From: Nodosilinea nodulosa PCC 7104
GTDB taxonomy: Bacteria; Cyanobacteriota; Cyanobacteriia; Phormidesmidales; Phormidesmidaceae
Direction: 5' to 3'
NCBI RefSeq assembly: GCF_000309385.1
Contig: NZ_JH976537.1
Location: 2,880,715 to 2,944,714, forward strand
Length of the DNA stretch: 64,000 nt
Under the pieces are notes generated by a model, which did no database searches, was not told the origin of the DNA, and saw only the letters and a program-made list of their open reading frames with translations. Positions within the stretch are counted from its first letter, which is position 1. Every line of letters starts with the position of its first letter. This document shows positions 44,289 to 53,206 of the stretch, in pieces. A program made the translations under genes and the position numbers.

Positions 44289-44630
44289 ATGAGCGATACC
44301 ACCATTATTAAAGTCACCTCCGAAGCTGCCCCGATGGGGTCTATGGGGCAAAAACACCTGGCCCTGAGCAAAAATATGGCCATGCGGCTGTGGGAAAATG
44401 AGCAGCCCGGTGAGGCCAAGCCCGAGGCTAAGCGGCCCTACGAGGCGATCGGCTACGTCATTAGCGGGCGGGCCGAGCTGCACCTCGAAGGCCAGATAGT
44501 GGTGCTCGAACCCGGCAACTCCTGGGTTGTGCCCGAAGGTGCGTCGCACACCTACAAAATTTTGGAACCCTTCACCGCCGTTGAGGTGACAACGCCCCCG
44601 GCTGTGGTGCACAGGCGCAATCAGGCGTAA
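44289..44630 (+). CDS. cupin-domain protein
   Basis: 113 aa, single small cupin: YEAIGYVISGRAELHLEGQIVVLEPGNSWVVPEGASHTYKIL. The first cupin motif lacks the usual His pair (GYVISGRAEL), while the second keeps one His (ASHTYK), so metal binding is doubtful. Function unknown. Divergent from the DNA glycosylase gene. Confidence 0.8.
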   Translation: MSDTTIIKVTSEAAPMGSMGQKHLALSKNMAMRLWENEQPGEAKPEAKRPYEAIGYVISGRAELHLEGQIVVLEPGNSWVVPEGASHTYKILEPFTAVEVTTPPAVVHRRNQA

Positions 44631-44666
44631 TGCAGGCTGGGCTGGTACTGAGCTGGATTCAGCGTT

Positions 44667-45494
44667 CTAATATGGAGCCTCGATCGCGTCAAACGCCATA
44701 TCGTTGAAGTCAAATAAGACCGATTCGCTCACCAATCCATTGGGCCTGACTTGAGCGGCCCAAAGCTTGCCTGCCGCCGCCCAGACCAGCCGCCTGCCAT
44801 CCAGCTCGGCCCACTCCCAGGTTGGGCAGGCTATGGGCGGCGCCGGGTTGGGGCCAACCAGTTCGTGCTCGTCCCAGTAGCAGCCTTTACCCACTGGAGC
44901 GCCCACTTCGGCGTGGGCAATTTTGCGCAGTGTCCAACCCTGGCCAATGGGCTTTTCAAAAATGTCTTTCTCCTGCCATTTGCGGATCTTGACGCGATCT
45001 ACCCAGGCCCAGCCGTCTCGAAGCAGACGGGGGTAATACACGCTCAAACACTCGCCGCCGCAGCCGCCCTGGGGCTGGTACTGGGTGTCTCGTTGCAGGG
45101 CCGACGCGCTGTGCAATTCTGCATGGCCGTAGCCGTCATTCAGCCAGTATTTCGTCTTTCCAGTCCACAGGCCGCCGCCGTGCCAGCAGTCGCCCTTCGG
45201 GAAAAACGCGATCGCCTTCAGGTACGGCACTCGCGAAATCGCCGTCCACGAGCCCCGCGACTCCGACTGCCATTTACCGTTCATGGCAAAGTAAATGAGA
45301 TGTTTGCCATCGGGCGAGATATCGCTACGGCGCTCGTAGATGCGGCCCTTGAGCCACTGGCCGAGCTGGAAGGTGTCGCGATCGCGATCCCAAAGCATCG
45401 TCGCCACGTGCTTCGACGGCCCCCTGCGAATTACTAGCCCAACGGGTGCCTGACTGGCCAGCAAAACATGAATTCGAGGGGGAAACGGTGACAT
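44667..45494 (-). CDS. conserved-looking hypothetical protein
   Basis: 275 aa, no signal peptide or membrane helix. Rich in Trp and Gly, with beta-propeller-like stretches (ISPDGKHLIYFAMNGKW, VPYLKAIAFFPKGDCWHGGG, AELDGRRLVWAAAGKLW), which suggests a WD/kelch-like or TolB-like fold. No family name can be given. It starts 11 bases downstream of the Uma2 stop. Confidence 0.55.
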   Translation of the reverse strand: MSPFPPRIHVLLASQAPVGLVIRRGPSKHVATMLWDRDRDTFQLGQWLKGRIYERRSDISPDGKHLIYFAMNGKWQSESRGSWTAISRVPYLKAIAFFPKGDCWHGGGLWTGKTKYWLNDGYGHAELHSASALQRDTQYQPQGGCGGECLSVYYPRLLRDGWAWVDRVKIRKWQEKDIFEKPIGQGWTLRKIAHAEVGAPVGKGCYWDEHELVGPNPAPPIACPTWEWAELDGRRLVWAAAGKLWAAQVRPNGLVSESVLFDFNDMAFDAIEAPY

Positions 45495-45505
45495 GGGGAG
45501 TCAAA

Positions 45506-46081
45506 CTACGCCCCTTGTCGAAAAGCTCTGACCGCCTGGGGGCGAGACTCAACTAGGGCACACTGGGCTAGGCGATTTAGATCAATGCCCTGCACAAACT
45601 GGCTGTCGCCGACCTGCCGATAGCCGTCAGTGTGCAGTTGATAAACGCTGAGGCTGCCCGATTCCCAAAACCATACCTCAGCTACCCCCAGAGCCTCATA
45701 GCGCCTGAGTTTGTCAGGGCCACCGCTGGTAAACACCACCTCAACCGCCAGATCTGGGATCGGCTTTCTCGCGCTAAAACAGTACGACTCATCCGCCTGT
45801 ACCGAGGCCACCGCTTCCCGTTCTTGAGAAAAAGAACCCGTCGCCACAAAATCTACGCCCTGACCCAGCAAGTAGTCTTCAATCAGGTAGCCAATATTGC
45901 CCTTCACAATCTCATGCTCTAGGGACGTAGACAAAATCTCTAACTCCCCAGCGTAGTAAAACAGACGAATACCTGACGAATCCGCAAATCCCTGCTGAAT
46001 CGCCTTAAAACTATCCCAGCTCACGCCAGTATGGATGAAGCGCTGCTCAGTAGAGCGATCGACAAGTTGAACCACCGTCAC
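45506..46081 (-). CDS. Uma2-family (DUF820) restriction-endonuclease-fold protein
   Basis: 191 aa. Typical pattern: SWDSFKAIQQGFADSSGIRLFYYAGELEI at the N-terminus, then ADESYCFSARKPIPDLAVEVVFTSGG with the PD...ExV catalytic-like motif, and KLRRYEALGVAEVWFWESGSLSVYQL. These families are greatly expanded in cyanobacteria, and their real activity is unknown. It is divergent from the DUF29 gene across a 92-base region with repeats. A remnant of a related gene lies at 38194-38256. Confidence 0.85.
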   Translation of the reverse strand: MTVVQLVDRSTEQRFIHTGVSWDSFKAIQQGFADSSGIRLFYYAGELEILSTSLEHEIVKGNIGYLIEDYLLGQGVDFVATGSFSQEREAVASVQADESYCFSARKPIPDLAVEVVFTSGGPDKLRRYEALGVAEVWFWESGSLSVYQLHTDGYRQVGDSQFVQGIDLNRLAQCALVESRPQAVRAFRQGA

Positions 46082-46120
46082 CCTCCAGGGTCGCTTCTTC
46101 TATGATGAACTATAGTTCGG

Positions 46121-46164
46121 CTTGCAAAATGTTCAACTTGCGAAAGTTCAGTTTGCAATACAGG
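46121..46164. promoter_or_regulatory. iterated TTGC-AAA-GTTCA motifs between Uma2 and DUF29 genes
   Basis: CTTGCAAAATGTTCA (46121-46135), ACTTGCGAAAGTTCA (46136-46150) and GTTTGCAATACAGG (46151-46164) are three near-copies in direct orientation, 15 bases apart. They occupy most of the divergent promoter region, as expected for a regulator binding site. Confidence 0.4.
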
Positions 46165-46172
46165 CATACGCT

Positions 46173-46607
46173 ATGGCCAACCTTTATGAGACAGATTTCT
46201 ACGCCTGGACTCAGCAGCAAGCCCAACTGCTAGAGCAAAACCTGTGGGAAAAGCTGGATCTGCACCACCTCGTAGAGGAACTGCAAGACTTGGGACGGCG
46301 GGAACGGCAAGAGCTGAGAAATCGCTTGAGTGTGCTGTTGGGGCATCTGCTCAAGTGGCACTACCAACCGGAGCACCGTGGCAATAGCTGGCGGGCCACC
46401 ATTCGAGAGCAGCGCACCCGAGTGCAGCTAGTGTTGAGCGATAACCCCAGCCTGAAGCCCTATTTGGCGGAAGCGCTGGCGATCGCCTACCAACTTGGTC
46501 AAGACCTAGCCGTACAAGACACCGGCCTCGACTACAGCACCTTTCCCGCTGACTGCCCCTACACCCTGCCCCAAATTCTCGACCCAGCTTTCTTGCCCAA
46601 CCTCTAG
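46173..46607 (+). CDS. DUF29-family protein
   Basis: 144 aa from the ATG at 46173 (MANLYETDFYAWTQQQAQLL); the frame is open further upstream through the repeats. It has all family blocks: YETDFYAWTQQQAQLL, LVEELQDLGRRERQELRNRLSVLLGHLLKW, and NSWRATIREQR, ending with YTLPQILDP. DUF29 proteins are helical, common and multi-copy in cyanobacteria, without known function; some lie next to toxin or restriction-like genes, as here with Uma2. Confidence 0.85.
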   Translation: MANLYETDFYAWTQQQAQLLEQNLWEKLDLHHLVEELQDLGRRERQELRNRLSVLLGHLLKWHYQPEHRGNSWRATIREQRTRVQLVLSDNPSLKPYLAEALAIAYQLGQDLAVQDTGLDYSTFPADCPYTLPQILDPAFLPNL

Positions 46608-46612
46608 CCCAA

Positions 46613-46640
46613 CAAAAAATGCCCCAGATTTCTGGGGCGT
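46613..46640 (-). terminator. intrinsic terminator, psbA side
   Basis: GCCCCAGA (46621-46628) pairs with TCTGGGGC (46631-46638). On the minus strand the hairpin is followed by ATTTTTTG, a strong U-tract, so it should end psbA. On the plus strand GTTTC gives a weaker end for the DUF29 gene. Confidence 0.75.
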
Positions 46641-46702
46641 TTCATACCTTCATTCGACCTATTCACAGGATGGGCGAGGCGAGCGCCCCGCCCAATCACA
46701 AC

Positions 46703-47788
46703 CTAGCCGTTGATTACAGGAGCCTGCAACGCAACGGGGGTAGCCTCACCGGCCGAAGCCAGGTCGAGGGGGAAGTTGTGAGCATTGCGCTCGTGCATCA
46801 CTTCCATACCCAGGTTCGCACGGTTGATAACGTCTGCCCAGGTGCCAATCACTCGTCCCTGCGAGTCAAGGATCGACTGGTTGAAGTTGAACCCGTTCAG
46901 GTTGAACGCCATCGTGCTAATGCCCAAGGACGTAAACCAGATGCCAATCACAGGCCATGCGCCCAGGAAGAAGTGCAGGCTGCGGCTGTTGTTGAAGCTG
47001 GCATATTGGAAGATGAGACGACCGAAGTAGCCGTGGGCTGCAACGATGTTGTAGGTCTCTTCTTCTTGACCAAACTTGTAGCCGTAGTTCTGCGACTCAG
47101 ACTCGGTGGTCTCACGCACCAGAGAACTGGTCACCAGTGAACCGTGCATGGCGGAGAACAGGGAGCCACCGAACACACCGGCAACGCCCAGCATGTGGAA
47201 GGGGTGCATCAGAATGTTGTGCTCTGCCTGGAACACAATCATGAAGTTGAAGGTACCGGAGATACCCAGGGGCATGCCATCCGAGAAGGAGCCTTGACCC
47301 AGGGGATAGATCAGGAACACAGCGGTGGCGGCAGACAGCGGAGCCGAGTAGGCGACGCAGATCCAGGGGCGCATGCCGAGGCGGTAGCTCAGTTCCCACT
47401 GGCGACCCATGTAGGCAAAAATGCCGATCAGGAAGTGGAAAACCACCAGCTGGTAAGGACCACCGTTATACAGCCACTCGTCGAGGGAAGCGGCTTCCCA
47501 GATCGGGTAGAAGTGCAGGCCGATGGCGTTAGACGAGGGCACAACCGCACCGGAGATGATGTTGTTGCCGTACATCAACGAGCCAGCCACGGGCTCACGG
47601 ATGCCGTCGATGTCAACCGCAGGGGCGGCGATAAAGGCGATGGTAAAGCAGATGGTTGCGGTCAGCAGCGTAGGGATCATCAGTACGCCGAACCAGCCCA
47701 CATAGAGGCGGTTTTCGGTGCTGGTAATCCACTGACAAAACCGCTCCCAGGCTCCCGCATTATCGCGGGCGCGAAGAGAAGTAGTCAT
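46703..47788 (-). CDS. psbA: photosystem II D1 protein
   Basis: 361 aa from the ATG at 47788 ([10 protein letters not shown]). Key residues by count: Asp170, Glu189, His190, His198, His215, Ser264, His272, His332, Glu333, Asp342 and Ala344, all in place. Residue 130 is Gln (YMGRQWEL), the form usual for low-light D1:1; high-light forms have Glu. The C-terminal extension after Ala344, removed by CtpA, is 17 residues ([17 protein letters not shown]). D1 carries the manganese cluster, Tyr-Z and the QB site in the thylakoid membrane. A terminator lies 60-90 bases downstream. Confidence 0.97.
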   Translation of the reverse strand: MTTSLRARDNAGAWERFCQWITSTENRLYVGWFGVLMIPTLLTATICFTIAFIAAPAVDIDGIREPVAGSLMYGNNIISGAVVPSSNAIGLHFYPIWEAASLDEWLYNGGPYQLVVFHFLIGIFAYMGRQWELSYRLGMRPWICVAYSAPLSAATAVFLIYPLGQGSFSDGMPLGISGTFNFMIVFQAEHNILMHPFHMLGVAGVFGGSLFSAMHGSLVTSSLVRETTESESQNYGYKFGQEEETYNIVAAHGYFGRLIFQYASFNNSRSLHFFLGAWPVIGIWFTSLGISTMAFNLNGFNFNQSILDSQGRVIGTWADVINRANLGMEVMHERNAHNFPLDLASAGEATPVALQAPVING

Positions 47789-47926
47789 GGTAAAAGTGCC
47801 AATGAATAACAACGAAAAATGGATATTGGATGGGTAAATCTATCCATCCATATGCAGTGTAAAGTTTCTCCTCTTCCCCGGGAATCAGCAGAAAAGAAAC
47901 TTTATTTCGTTGTACAAAAGTAAAAA

Positions 47927-48274
47927 CTAGCCCGGCGGCCAGCCTAAGCTGCGGCCACCAAGCAGGTGCAGGTGTAGATGGAAAACCGTCTGTCCGCCGT
48001 CGTCTCCGGTGTTGATTACAATCCGATAGCCGCTCTCAGTTAAGCCAGCCCGGTCGGCAATCTCCTTAACGGTTAGCAACAAATGGCCCAATAGTTCTTT
48101 ATCGGCCGGGGTTGAGTCCGAAAGCTTGGGAATTGGCTTTTTGGGGATGACCAGAATGTGGGTAGGGGCCTTGGGAGTAATGTCGGTGAAGGCCAGGCAG
48201 AGATCATCCTCGTAGACTATGTTTGCCGGAATCTCTTTGCGGATGATTTTGCCAAAGATGGTGTCGCCACTCAT
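47927..48274 (-). CDS. HIT-family (histidine triad) protein
   Basis: 115 aa. [21 protein letters not shown] at the start, then [21 protein letters not shown] and the triad [20 protein letters not shown] near the C-terminus. It is expected to be a nucleoside-phosphoramidate hydrolase like HinT. It stands alone upstream of psbA. The stop follows GWPPG directly, as in many HinT proteins. Confidence 0.92.
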   Translation of the reverse strand: MSGDTIFGKIIRKEIPANIVYEDDLCLAFTDITPKAPTHILVIPKKPIPKLSDSTPADKELLGHLLLTVKEIADRAGLTESGYRIVINTGDDGGQTVFHLHLHLLGGRSLGWPPG

Positions 48275-48445
48275 GGGAGAAATAGACCTAGAAGACGCCG
48301 CTATTGTCGCACGGGGGTGGGCGTGCGGGGTGTTGGGACATTCAGAGGCGTTTGGGCGTTTGAGCGTTTGAGGGGGAATGTCTTAACCAGATTGGCTACA
48401 GCTATGCCTGTGAAATGTCCCAAACTCTTTGGCTACAGCTATAGA

Positions 48446-49960
48446 TCAATCGCAGGATTTTTGCTCTAGCGGTTTTACGGCGGGGCCATGTAAGATTTTG
48501 CCCTCGCAGGTAAAGCGAGAGCCGTGGCAGGGGCAATCCCAGCTGGTTTCGGCTTCATTCCAGGCAACGATACAGCCCAGGTGGGGGCATACGGCTGAGA
48601 CGGTGTGCAATTCACCACTATCATCTCGGTAGGCGGCGATTTTGCTGCCTTTGTGGGTGATTAGCTTGCCTTCCCCTGGTTTGACACTGTCGGCTGAGTC
48701 AAAGAGGCCTTTGAAGCGATCGCCCACCCAGCGAATGCCGACCTCCAGGTTTTGCTGAATGGATGTGGCGGTGACAAAGGGGGTAGGCCGCGTCGCCTCG
48801 TACAGGTCGGCCCAGGGGTTCTCAATGCCGAGAATGCGGTCTGAGAGCATCATACCTGCCATGACCGACTTGGCCATGCCCCAGAGGCTAAACCCGGTGG
48901 CTACGTAGGTGTGGTGGTGGGCCGGGGTGAGGGTGCCGATGTAGGGCAGCTTGTCAAAGGAATACATGTCCTGGCTCGACCAGCGGTAGGCGGGCTCGAC
49001 TCCGAAGGTGCTGTGCAGGTAGCTTTCTAAACGCTGAAAGCGCTCATCGGTGGCATCGTCGGTGCCGACTTTGTGGCCTTCGCCGCCGACCAGCAGCAGC
49101 AGGCCACCGTCGTTGGTGGGGGTGGTGCGGATGGAGCGATAGCCTTCGCCCACGCCAATGTACATGCCCTGGGGGGCGCGGCTGGCCTCGATGGGGCCTG
49201 CGACCAGGTAGGACCGCTGGGGATAGGTTTTGGCAAAGTACAGGCCGATGTCGAGAATCGGCAGGTTGGTGGTGATCACCACATCCTGGGCAATCACCGT
49301 TGACCCGTTGTGGGTAATAACGCGACAGGGCCCCTCATCTTCGACGGTTTTGACGCGAGTTTGCTCAAAGACGTGGCTGCCGTCGCCGGGCAGGGTGGCC
49401 GCGATCGCCAGCATAAACTTGCGCGGGTGAAACTGCGCCTCGTCGGGCATCATAATCGCCCCGGCCACGGGAAAGGGCAGATCGACGCTTTCCACAAAGC
49501 TGGTGGGCAGCCCCAGGGTTTGGGTCGCCGTTACCTCGGCCTGGACCTTGGCCAGTCCTGCCTCATCGGTGGCAAAGGTGTAGTTGGCTTTGCGCTCTAG
49601 GTCGCAGTCGATGTTTTCGGCGGCAATCAGGTCGGCGAGGCGGGCGATCGCGGCCCGGTTAGACTCTCCGTACAGTCGCGCCTTCTCGTCGCCGTGCTCG
49701 TCAATCAGGTCGGCGTAAATCAGCTGGTGCAGGGCAGAAACCTTGGCGGTGGTGTGGCCCGAAGTGCCTCTGCCAATGCGATCGGCCTCGATTAAGGCCA
49801 CGGTTTTGCCCGCCCGTTTGAGCAGTTTGGCGGTCATGACCCCAGCCAGTCCAGCGCCTACTACCGCCACATCTACGGTTACATCCTGGCTGAGGGCTGG
49901 ATAGGTAGAGGGCAGCGTCGAATCGATCCAGTAGGAAACGTGGCGTCCGGTAAGCGTCAT
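48446..49960 (-). CDS. FAD-dependent oxidoreductase with C-terminal Rieske domain
   Basis: 504 aa from the ATG at 49960; a GTG 14 codons upstream is possible. DAO-type FAD domain: VAVVGAGLAGVMTAKLLKRAG and EADRIGRGTSGHTTAKVSALH, with the C-terminal FAD block YVATGFSLWGMAKSVMAGMM. Residues ~430-500 form a Rieske [2Fe-2S] domain with both ligand pairs (VCPHLGC and CPCHGSRF). This fusion is known from cyanobacteria and other bacteria, but the substrate is uncertain. The segment between the HIT gene and this one carries GCGTTTGGGC-like 8-base repeats and two copies of TGGCTACAGCTAT without obvious role. Confidence 0.88.
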   Translation of the reverse strand: MTLTGRHVSYWIDSTLPSTYPALSQDVTVDVAVVGAGLAGVMTAKLLKRAGKTVALIEADRIGRGTSGHTTAKVSALHQLIYADLIDEHGDEKARLYGESNRAAIARLADLIAAENIDCDLERKANYTFATDEAGLAKVQAEVTATQTLGLPTSFVESVDLPFPVAGAIMMPDEAQFHPRKFMLAIAATLPGDGSHVFEQTRVKTVEDEGPCRVITHNGSTVIAQDVVITTNLPILDIGLYFAKTYPQRSYLVAGPIEASRAPQGMYIGVGEGYRSIRTTPTNDGGLLLLVGGEGHKVGTDDATDERFQRLESYLHSTFGVEPAYRWSSQDMYSFDKLPYIGTLTPAHHHTYVATGFSLWGMAKSVMAGMMLSDRILGIENPWADLYEATRPTPFVTATSIQQNLEVGIRWVGDRFKGLFDSADSVKPGEGKLITHKGSKIAAYRDDSGELHTVSAVCPHLGCIVAWNEAETSWDCPCHGSRFTCEGKILHGPAVKPLEQKSCD

Positions 49961-50213
49961 GGAATAAGACCAGTGAGGATTGTTATCTTCACCCTCCCGC
50001 ACCCTGTCTGTATTTCCATCCCCCCCCGGCGGGAATCAGTATCCTCTGGTTCGGCGTAATCCTATGTCGAGGGGGATAGGTCGCGAAAACTATGGGCCGC
50101 AGGCGGGCGATCGCGCCCCAGCCACGGCCCCACTTCCATCGCCCATAGTTGGGTCCCACCGTTCAAAGGCCAGGGGCAGCCGCTCCGGCAGCACCTGCAT
50201 CTATGCACTAGCC

Positions 50214-51707
50214 TCACGCTTCTCCACGGCCATCCCTGGGACCAAAATACTGATCCACAAAGCTACCGTGCAGCCCGTAGGGTACGTGGTGGGGTAGCTT
50301 GAGTCGAGCAACTGGGCCAGCGGTAATATCGTTGCCGTCGAGAATCACCAGATCCGAGCAGCGGCGCTCGGCGTTGTACATCAGCACCAGCACCCAGCCG
50401 TCATCGTCACCCGTGGCCCCAGGCCGTGGCACAAACAGAGGTTCTCCCATAAACCCGCGCGGGGCCGCGCTCCACAGCTGGGTGTCGCCCGTGTGGGTAT
50501 CGAGCTTGAGGAGGGCTTGCAGGGGAGCGTTGCCTTCAGAGCCGTGGGCCGTCCCTATAAATAGATGTCGGTAGGGTCTCCCCTGGCGATCGGGGTGCAG
50601 GGAGGGAAACTCCACACAGCGGGTCACAAGCTTGGCGACCTGGCTGCTGCTGCTGGCCAAATCCACCGTAAAACGCCACAGCTGCCCGGCGGGCACGTGG
50701 TCAAAATCTACCTCGCGAAAGTCACGGCTGCCGTCGAGGGAGGGAAAGCTGTCGTAGCACACGGAGTCAACCACGATCTGGCCATCTTGCTCGAAGGCAT
50801 TGGCGTGGTGAAACACAAAACAAGGGTCGGTATCGATGACCTGCATGGGGTCTCCGTTGCGGGGAACGATCAGAATTTTGGTCGGCTGCTTGGGGTTAAA
50901 GCTAATGCATTCTGCCGCCCCTTTGAACCCCAGCAAGAAGGGAATTGGCCCGAAGCTCACCGGATTCTGAAAGAAAATGGCGTAGTTGGGGGTGAGCGCA
51001 AAGTCGTGGATAAAGGCAAAGCCGGGGACGGTATGGCTGTGCTGGCGCAGGGCATTACCCTGGGTATCTAGCTCATAGACAGTGATAGTGCTGGAGAGCC
51101 CGGCCTTAACCGAGAAGCCCACTAGCCGCCGATCGCCGTGGTGGCCGGGGTCGATGCGGGGGTGGGCGGTGAAGGACCCGCCGGGAGAAATTAGCCCATT
51201 TAAGTAGTCCAGCCCCAGGGTGTCCAGGGTGGCAGGATCTAACCGATGGGGTTCAGCGGCTTCCCACAGGGCCAGCAGCTTGTCGGCCCAGTAGATGATG
51301 CTGGTGTTGGCGATGTTTTTGAGCTTGAGGTCGAAGGCATTGGCCAAGGGGCCACCGGGCTTTTGGGTGCCAAATACGCCTCGAAACAGCGGCTTTTTAG
51401 CCTGCTGCTCGGCCAGGTAGCCCTCGGTGCGCACAAACCGATTGCGAAAGAAAGCCTGCCCATTTTGAATAGCGATGCTGCTGATCATGCCGTCGCCGTC
51501 GAAGGGGTGCTTGACGGGGTGGCCGTGGATATCCAGCAGGCCGGGGCCGTTGCGAAAAAGGGTGCCCTCCAACTCTGCTGGAATATTGCCCTCAATGTCG
51601 GCAATCCAATAGTCGTGCTCGTTGGGCTGGGAACGGTAGCCGCTGTTCCAGTCTTCGACGGAGTAGGGCTGGGTGGTGGTGGTGGAACGGGGTTGGGTGG
51701 CGGTCAT
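50214..51707 (-). CDS. carotenoid cleavage oxygenase (apocarotenoid 15,15'-oxygenase type)
   Basis: 497 aa from the ATG at 51707 (MTATQPRSTTTTQPYSVEDW); longer frames upstream run through the G-rich tract. It starts with IEGNIPAELEGTLFRNGPGLLDIHG. The four iron-binding His are visible in TAHPRIDP, FIHDFALT, FHHANAF and YGLHGSFVD. The length and N-terminus fit the cyanobacterial ACO/Diox1 group, which cuts apocarotenoids at the 15,15' bond to retinal, although related enzymes cut stilbene-like compounds. It lies downstream of the FBT transporter, from which it is separated only by the G-rich tract. Confidence 0.87.
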   Translation of the reverse strand: MTATQPRSTTTTQPYSVEDWNSGYRSQPNEHDYWIADIEGNIPAELEGTLFRNGPGLLDIHGHPVKHPFDGDGMISSIAIQNGQAFFRNRFVRTEGYLAEQQAKKPLFRGVFGTQKPGGPLANAFDLKLKNIANTSIIYWADKLLALWEAAEPHRLDPATLDTLGLDYLNGLISPGGSFTAHPRIDPGHHGDRRLVGFSVKAGLSSTITVYELDTQGNALRQHSHTVPGFAFIHDFALTPNYAIFFQNPVSFGPIPFLLGFKGAAECISFNPKQPTKILIVPRNGDPMQVIDTDPCFVFHHANAFEQDGQIVVDSVCYDSFPSLDGSRDFREVDFDHVPAGQLWRFTVDLASSSSQVAKLVTRCVEFPSLHPDRQGRPYRHLFIGTAHGSEGNAPLQALLKLDTHTGDTQLWSAAPRGFMGEPLFVPRPGATGDDDGWVLVLMYNAERRCSDLVILDGNDITAGPVARLKLPHHVPYGLHGSFVDQYFGPRDGRGEA

Positions 51708-51781
51708 GGGGATGGGGAGGTGAGGGGATGGGGAAGATAAGGGGATGGGGGAGGTGGGGGGATGGGGAGGTGGGGAGGTGG
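51708..51781. repeat. G-rich low-complexity tract (GGGGATGGGGAGGTG units)
   Basis: About 74 bases made of degenerate GGGGATGGGGAGGTG units on the plus strand, with at least eight runs of four or more G. On the template it lies between the FBT stop and the carotenoid oxygenase start, so the leader of the latter is C-rich. G-quadruplex formation on the plus strand is possible. Confidence 0.7.
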
Positions 51782-53206
51782 TCAATCGGGGTCGCCGACG
51801 GGGACCGGATGCTCTAGGGAGGTAGGGGCGAAGAGCGTTGTTGAAACCGTGGCCAGTTCCGGCGGAGGTAGGGCTTCTGGAGCGGGGGACTCTGCCCCTT
51901 GGGAGGTGGTGCTGGGCAGCAGAAACAGCAGCGGCAGCGGCAGCAGGGTCGTGAGGTTGGTAATTAGCACCAGCTGCCAAAGGTTGGTGAAGTCGGTTTC
52001 GGTAACGCTGAGCCAGTGGGTAAGCAAAGCCCCCAGTTCGTGGGACAGCAGCCCGGCCAGGTTGACCACCGACATCAGCAGCGCAAACAGGGTGGCCTCT
52101 ACGCCGGGGGGACAGAGCCGGGCCGACAGCACCAGCACCGGCATAAAGGCAATTTCGCCCATGACGGTGAGCACCAGGCTGTCGCCGAGGCTAAACCACT
52201 CGTCGCCAATGCCCAGGCTGCGGTTGGTATGGGTGACCAGCAGCAGCATGGTCATGCCCAGAACGCTAGAGAGCACCGTAGACCAGGCAAAAATGGTGCG
52301 AAAGGGCACGGTGCGCAAGAATCGCTGAAATACCCAGATGCCAAGCAGCGCCGCCAGGCTGGTCACCAACCGCACCCGGCCCAGGAACTCGGGCTGAAAG
52401 CCCAGATCGTTGGTGGTAAAGAAAAAGAACGCGGCATCGGCGGTAGGGGTGGCCTGCCACAGGAAGAGGAACAGGGCCGGCATCCAGATGGCGCGCTGGC
52501 GAACGGCCTGCCAGAGCTGATTGACCTGGTTTCTGACCACCGCAAAACTGGGCGAATCTACCGGGTCTTCGGCAATTAGGACCGCGACGATGGACACCAC
52601 CAGGGGAAAGGTCGCGGTGATGCCAAACACGGCGCGGGTGCTGATGTGCTGGAGCAGCGCTCCGCCCAGGTAGGCGGTGAGAATACCGCCCACAGCTGAG
52701 GTGCCCCAGGCTAGCGATTGCAGGGTGCCTGCTTTACCGAGGGATTCGCCCCGCGCCCGTTCCACCACCAGGGAGTCGACGATAACGTCGCTGACGGCAA
52801 CGGAGAGAGAGCTGACGGTAATGGCCGCGATCGCCGCCCAGCCCGTCTGCACCACCGTGGCCAGCGCTAACCACGCCCCAGCCCCCAGCAGCCCCGACAT
52901 GATTAGATAGGGTCGCCGCCGATAGCCAAAGATGGGCAACCCGTCAGACAGCAGCCCAAATACGGGCTTGATCGTCCAGGGCAGGGTGGCAATACCGCTG
53001 AGGGCGGCCACCTCCGCCGGGGTCAGGCCCAGGTCATCTTTGAGAAAAAAGCTCACCGCCAGCCGGGCCAGACCCAGAATGCCCTGCACAAAGTACACCA
53101 GCAAAATGGCCGCAAGTTCGGAGGTCAGGGGCTGGCCCAGGAGAACGCGAGTCTCCACAAAGCCTTTAATGCCGTCGCTGGGGGGGAAGAAGCCGTCATG
53201 AATCAA
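51782..53206 (-). CDS. folate/biopterin transporter (FBT family, MFS)
   Basis: 474 aa with 12 hydrophobic helices. Characteristic blocks of the BT1/FBT family: VYFVQGILGLARLAVSFFLKDDLGL, LPWTIKPVFGLLSDGLPIFGYRRRPYL, SVAVSDVIVDSLVVERARGES and SLAWGTSAVGGIL. The Synechocystis member (slr0642) transports folate. It is transcribed towards the carotenoid oxygenase gene and probably cotranscribed. Confidence 0.88.
   Translation of the reverse strand: MIHDGFFPPSDGIKGFVETRVLLGQPLTSELAAILLVYFVQGILGLARLAVSFFLKDDLGLTPAEVAALSGIATLPWTIKPVFGLLSDGLPIFGYRRRPYLIMSGLLGAGAWLALATVVQTGWAAIAAITVSSLSVAVSDVIVDSLVVERARGESLGKAGTLQSLAWGTSAVGGILTAYLGGALLQHISTRAVFGITATFPLVVSIVAVLIAEDPVDSPSFAVVRNQVNQLWQAVRQRAIWMPALFLFLWQATPTADAAFFFFTTNDLGFQPEFLGRVRLVTSLAALLGIWVFQRFLRTVPFRTIFAWSTVLSSVLGMTMLLLVTHTNRSLGIGDEWFSLGDSLVLTVMGEIAFMPVLVLSARLCPPGVEATLFALLMSVVNLAGLLSHELGALLTHWLSVTETDFTNLWQLVLITNLTTLLPLPLLFLLPSTTSQGAESPAPEALPPPELATVSTTLFAPTSLEHPVPVGDPD

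Noticed and set aside
44127..44612. N-terminal extension of the DNA glycosylase frame
   Set aside because: Most of it lies antisense to the cupin gene and it shows no conserved sequence; an internal start fits the family length.
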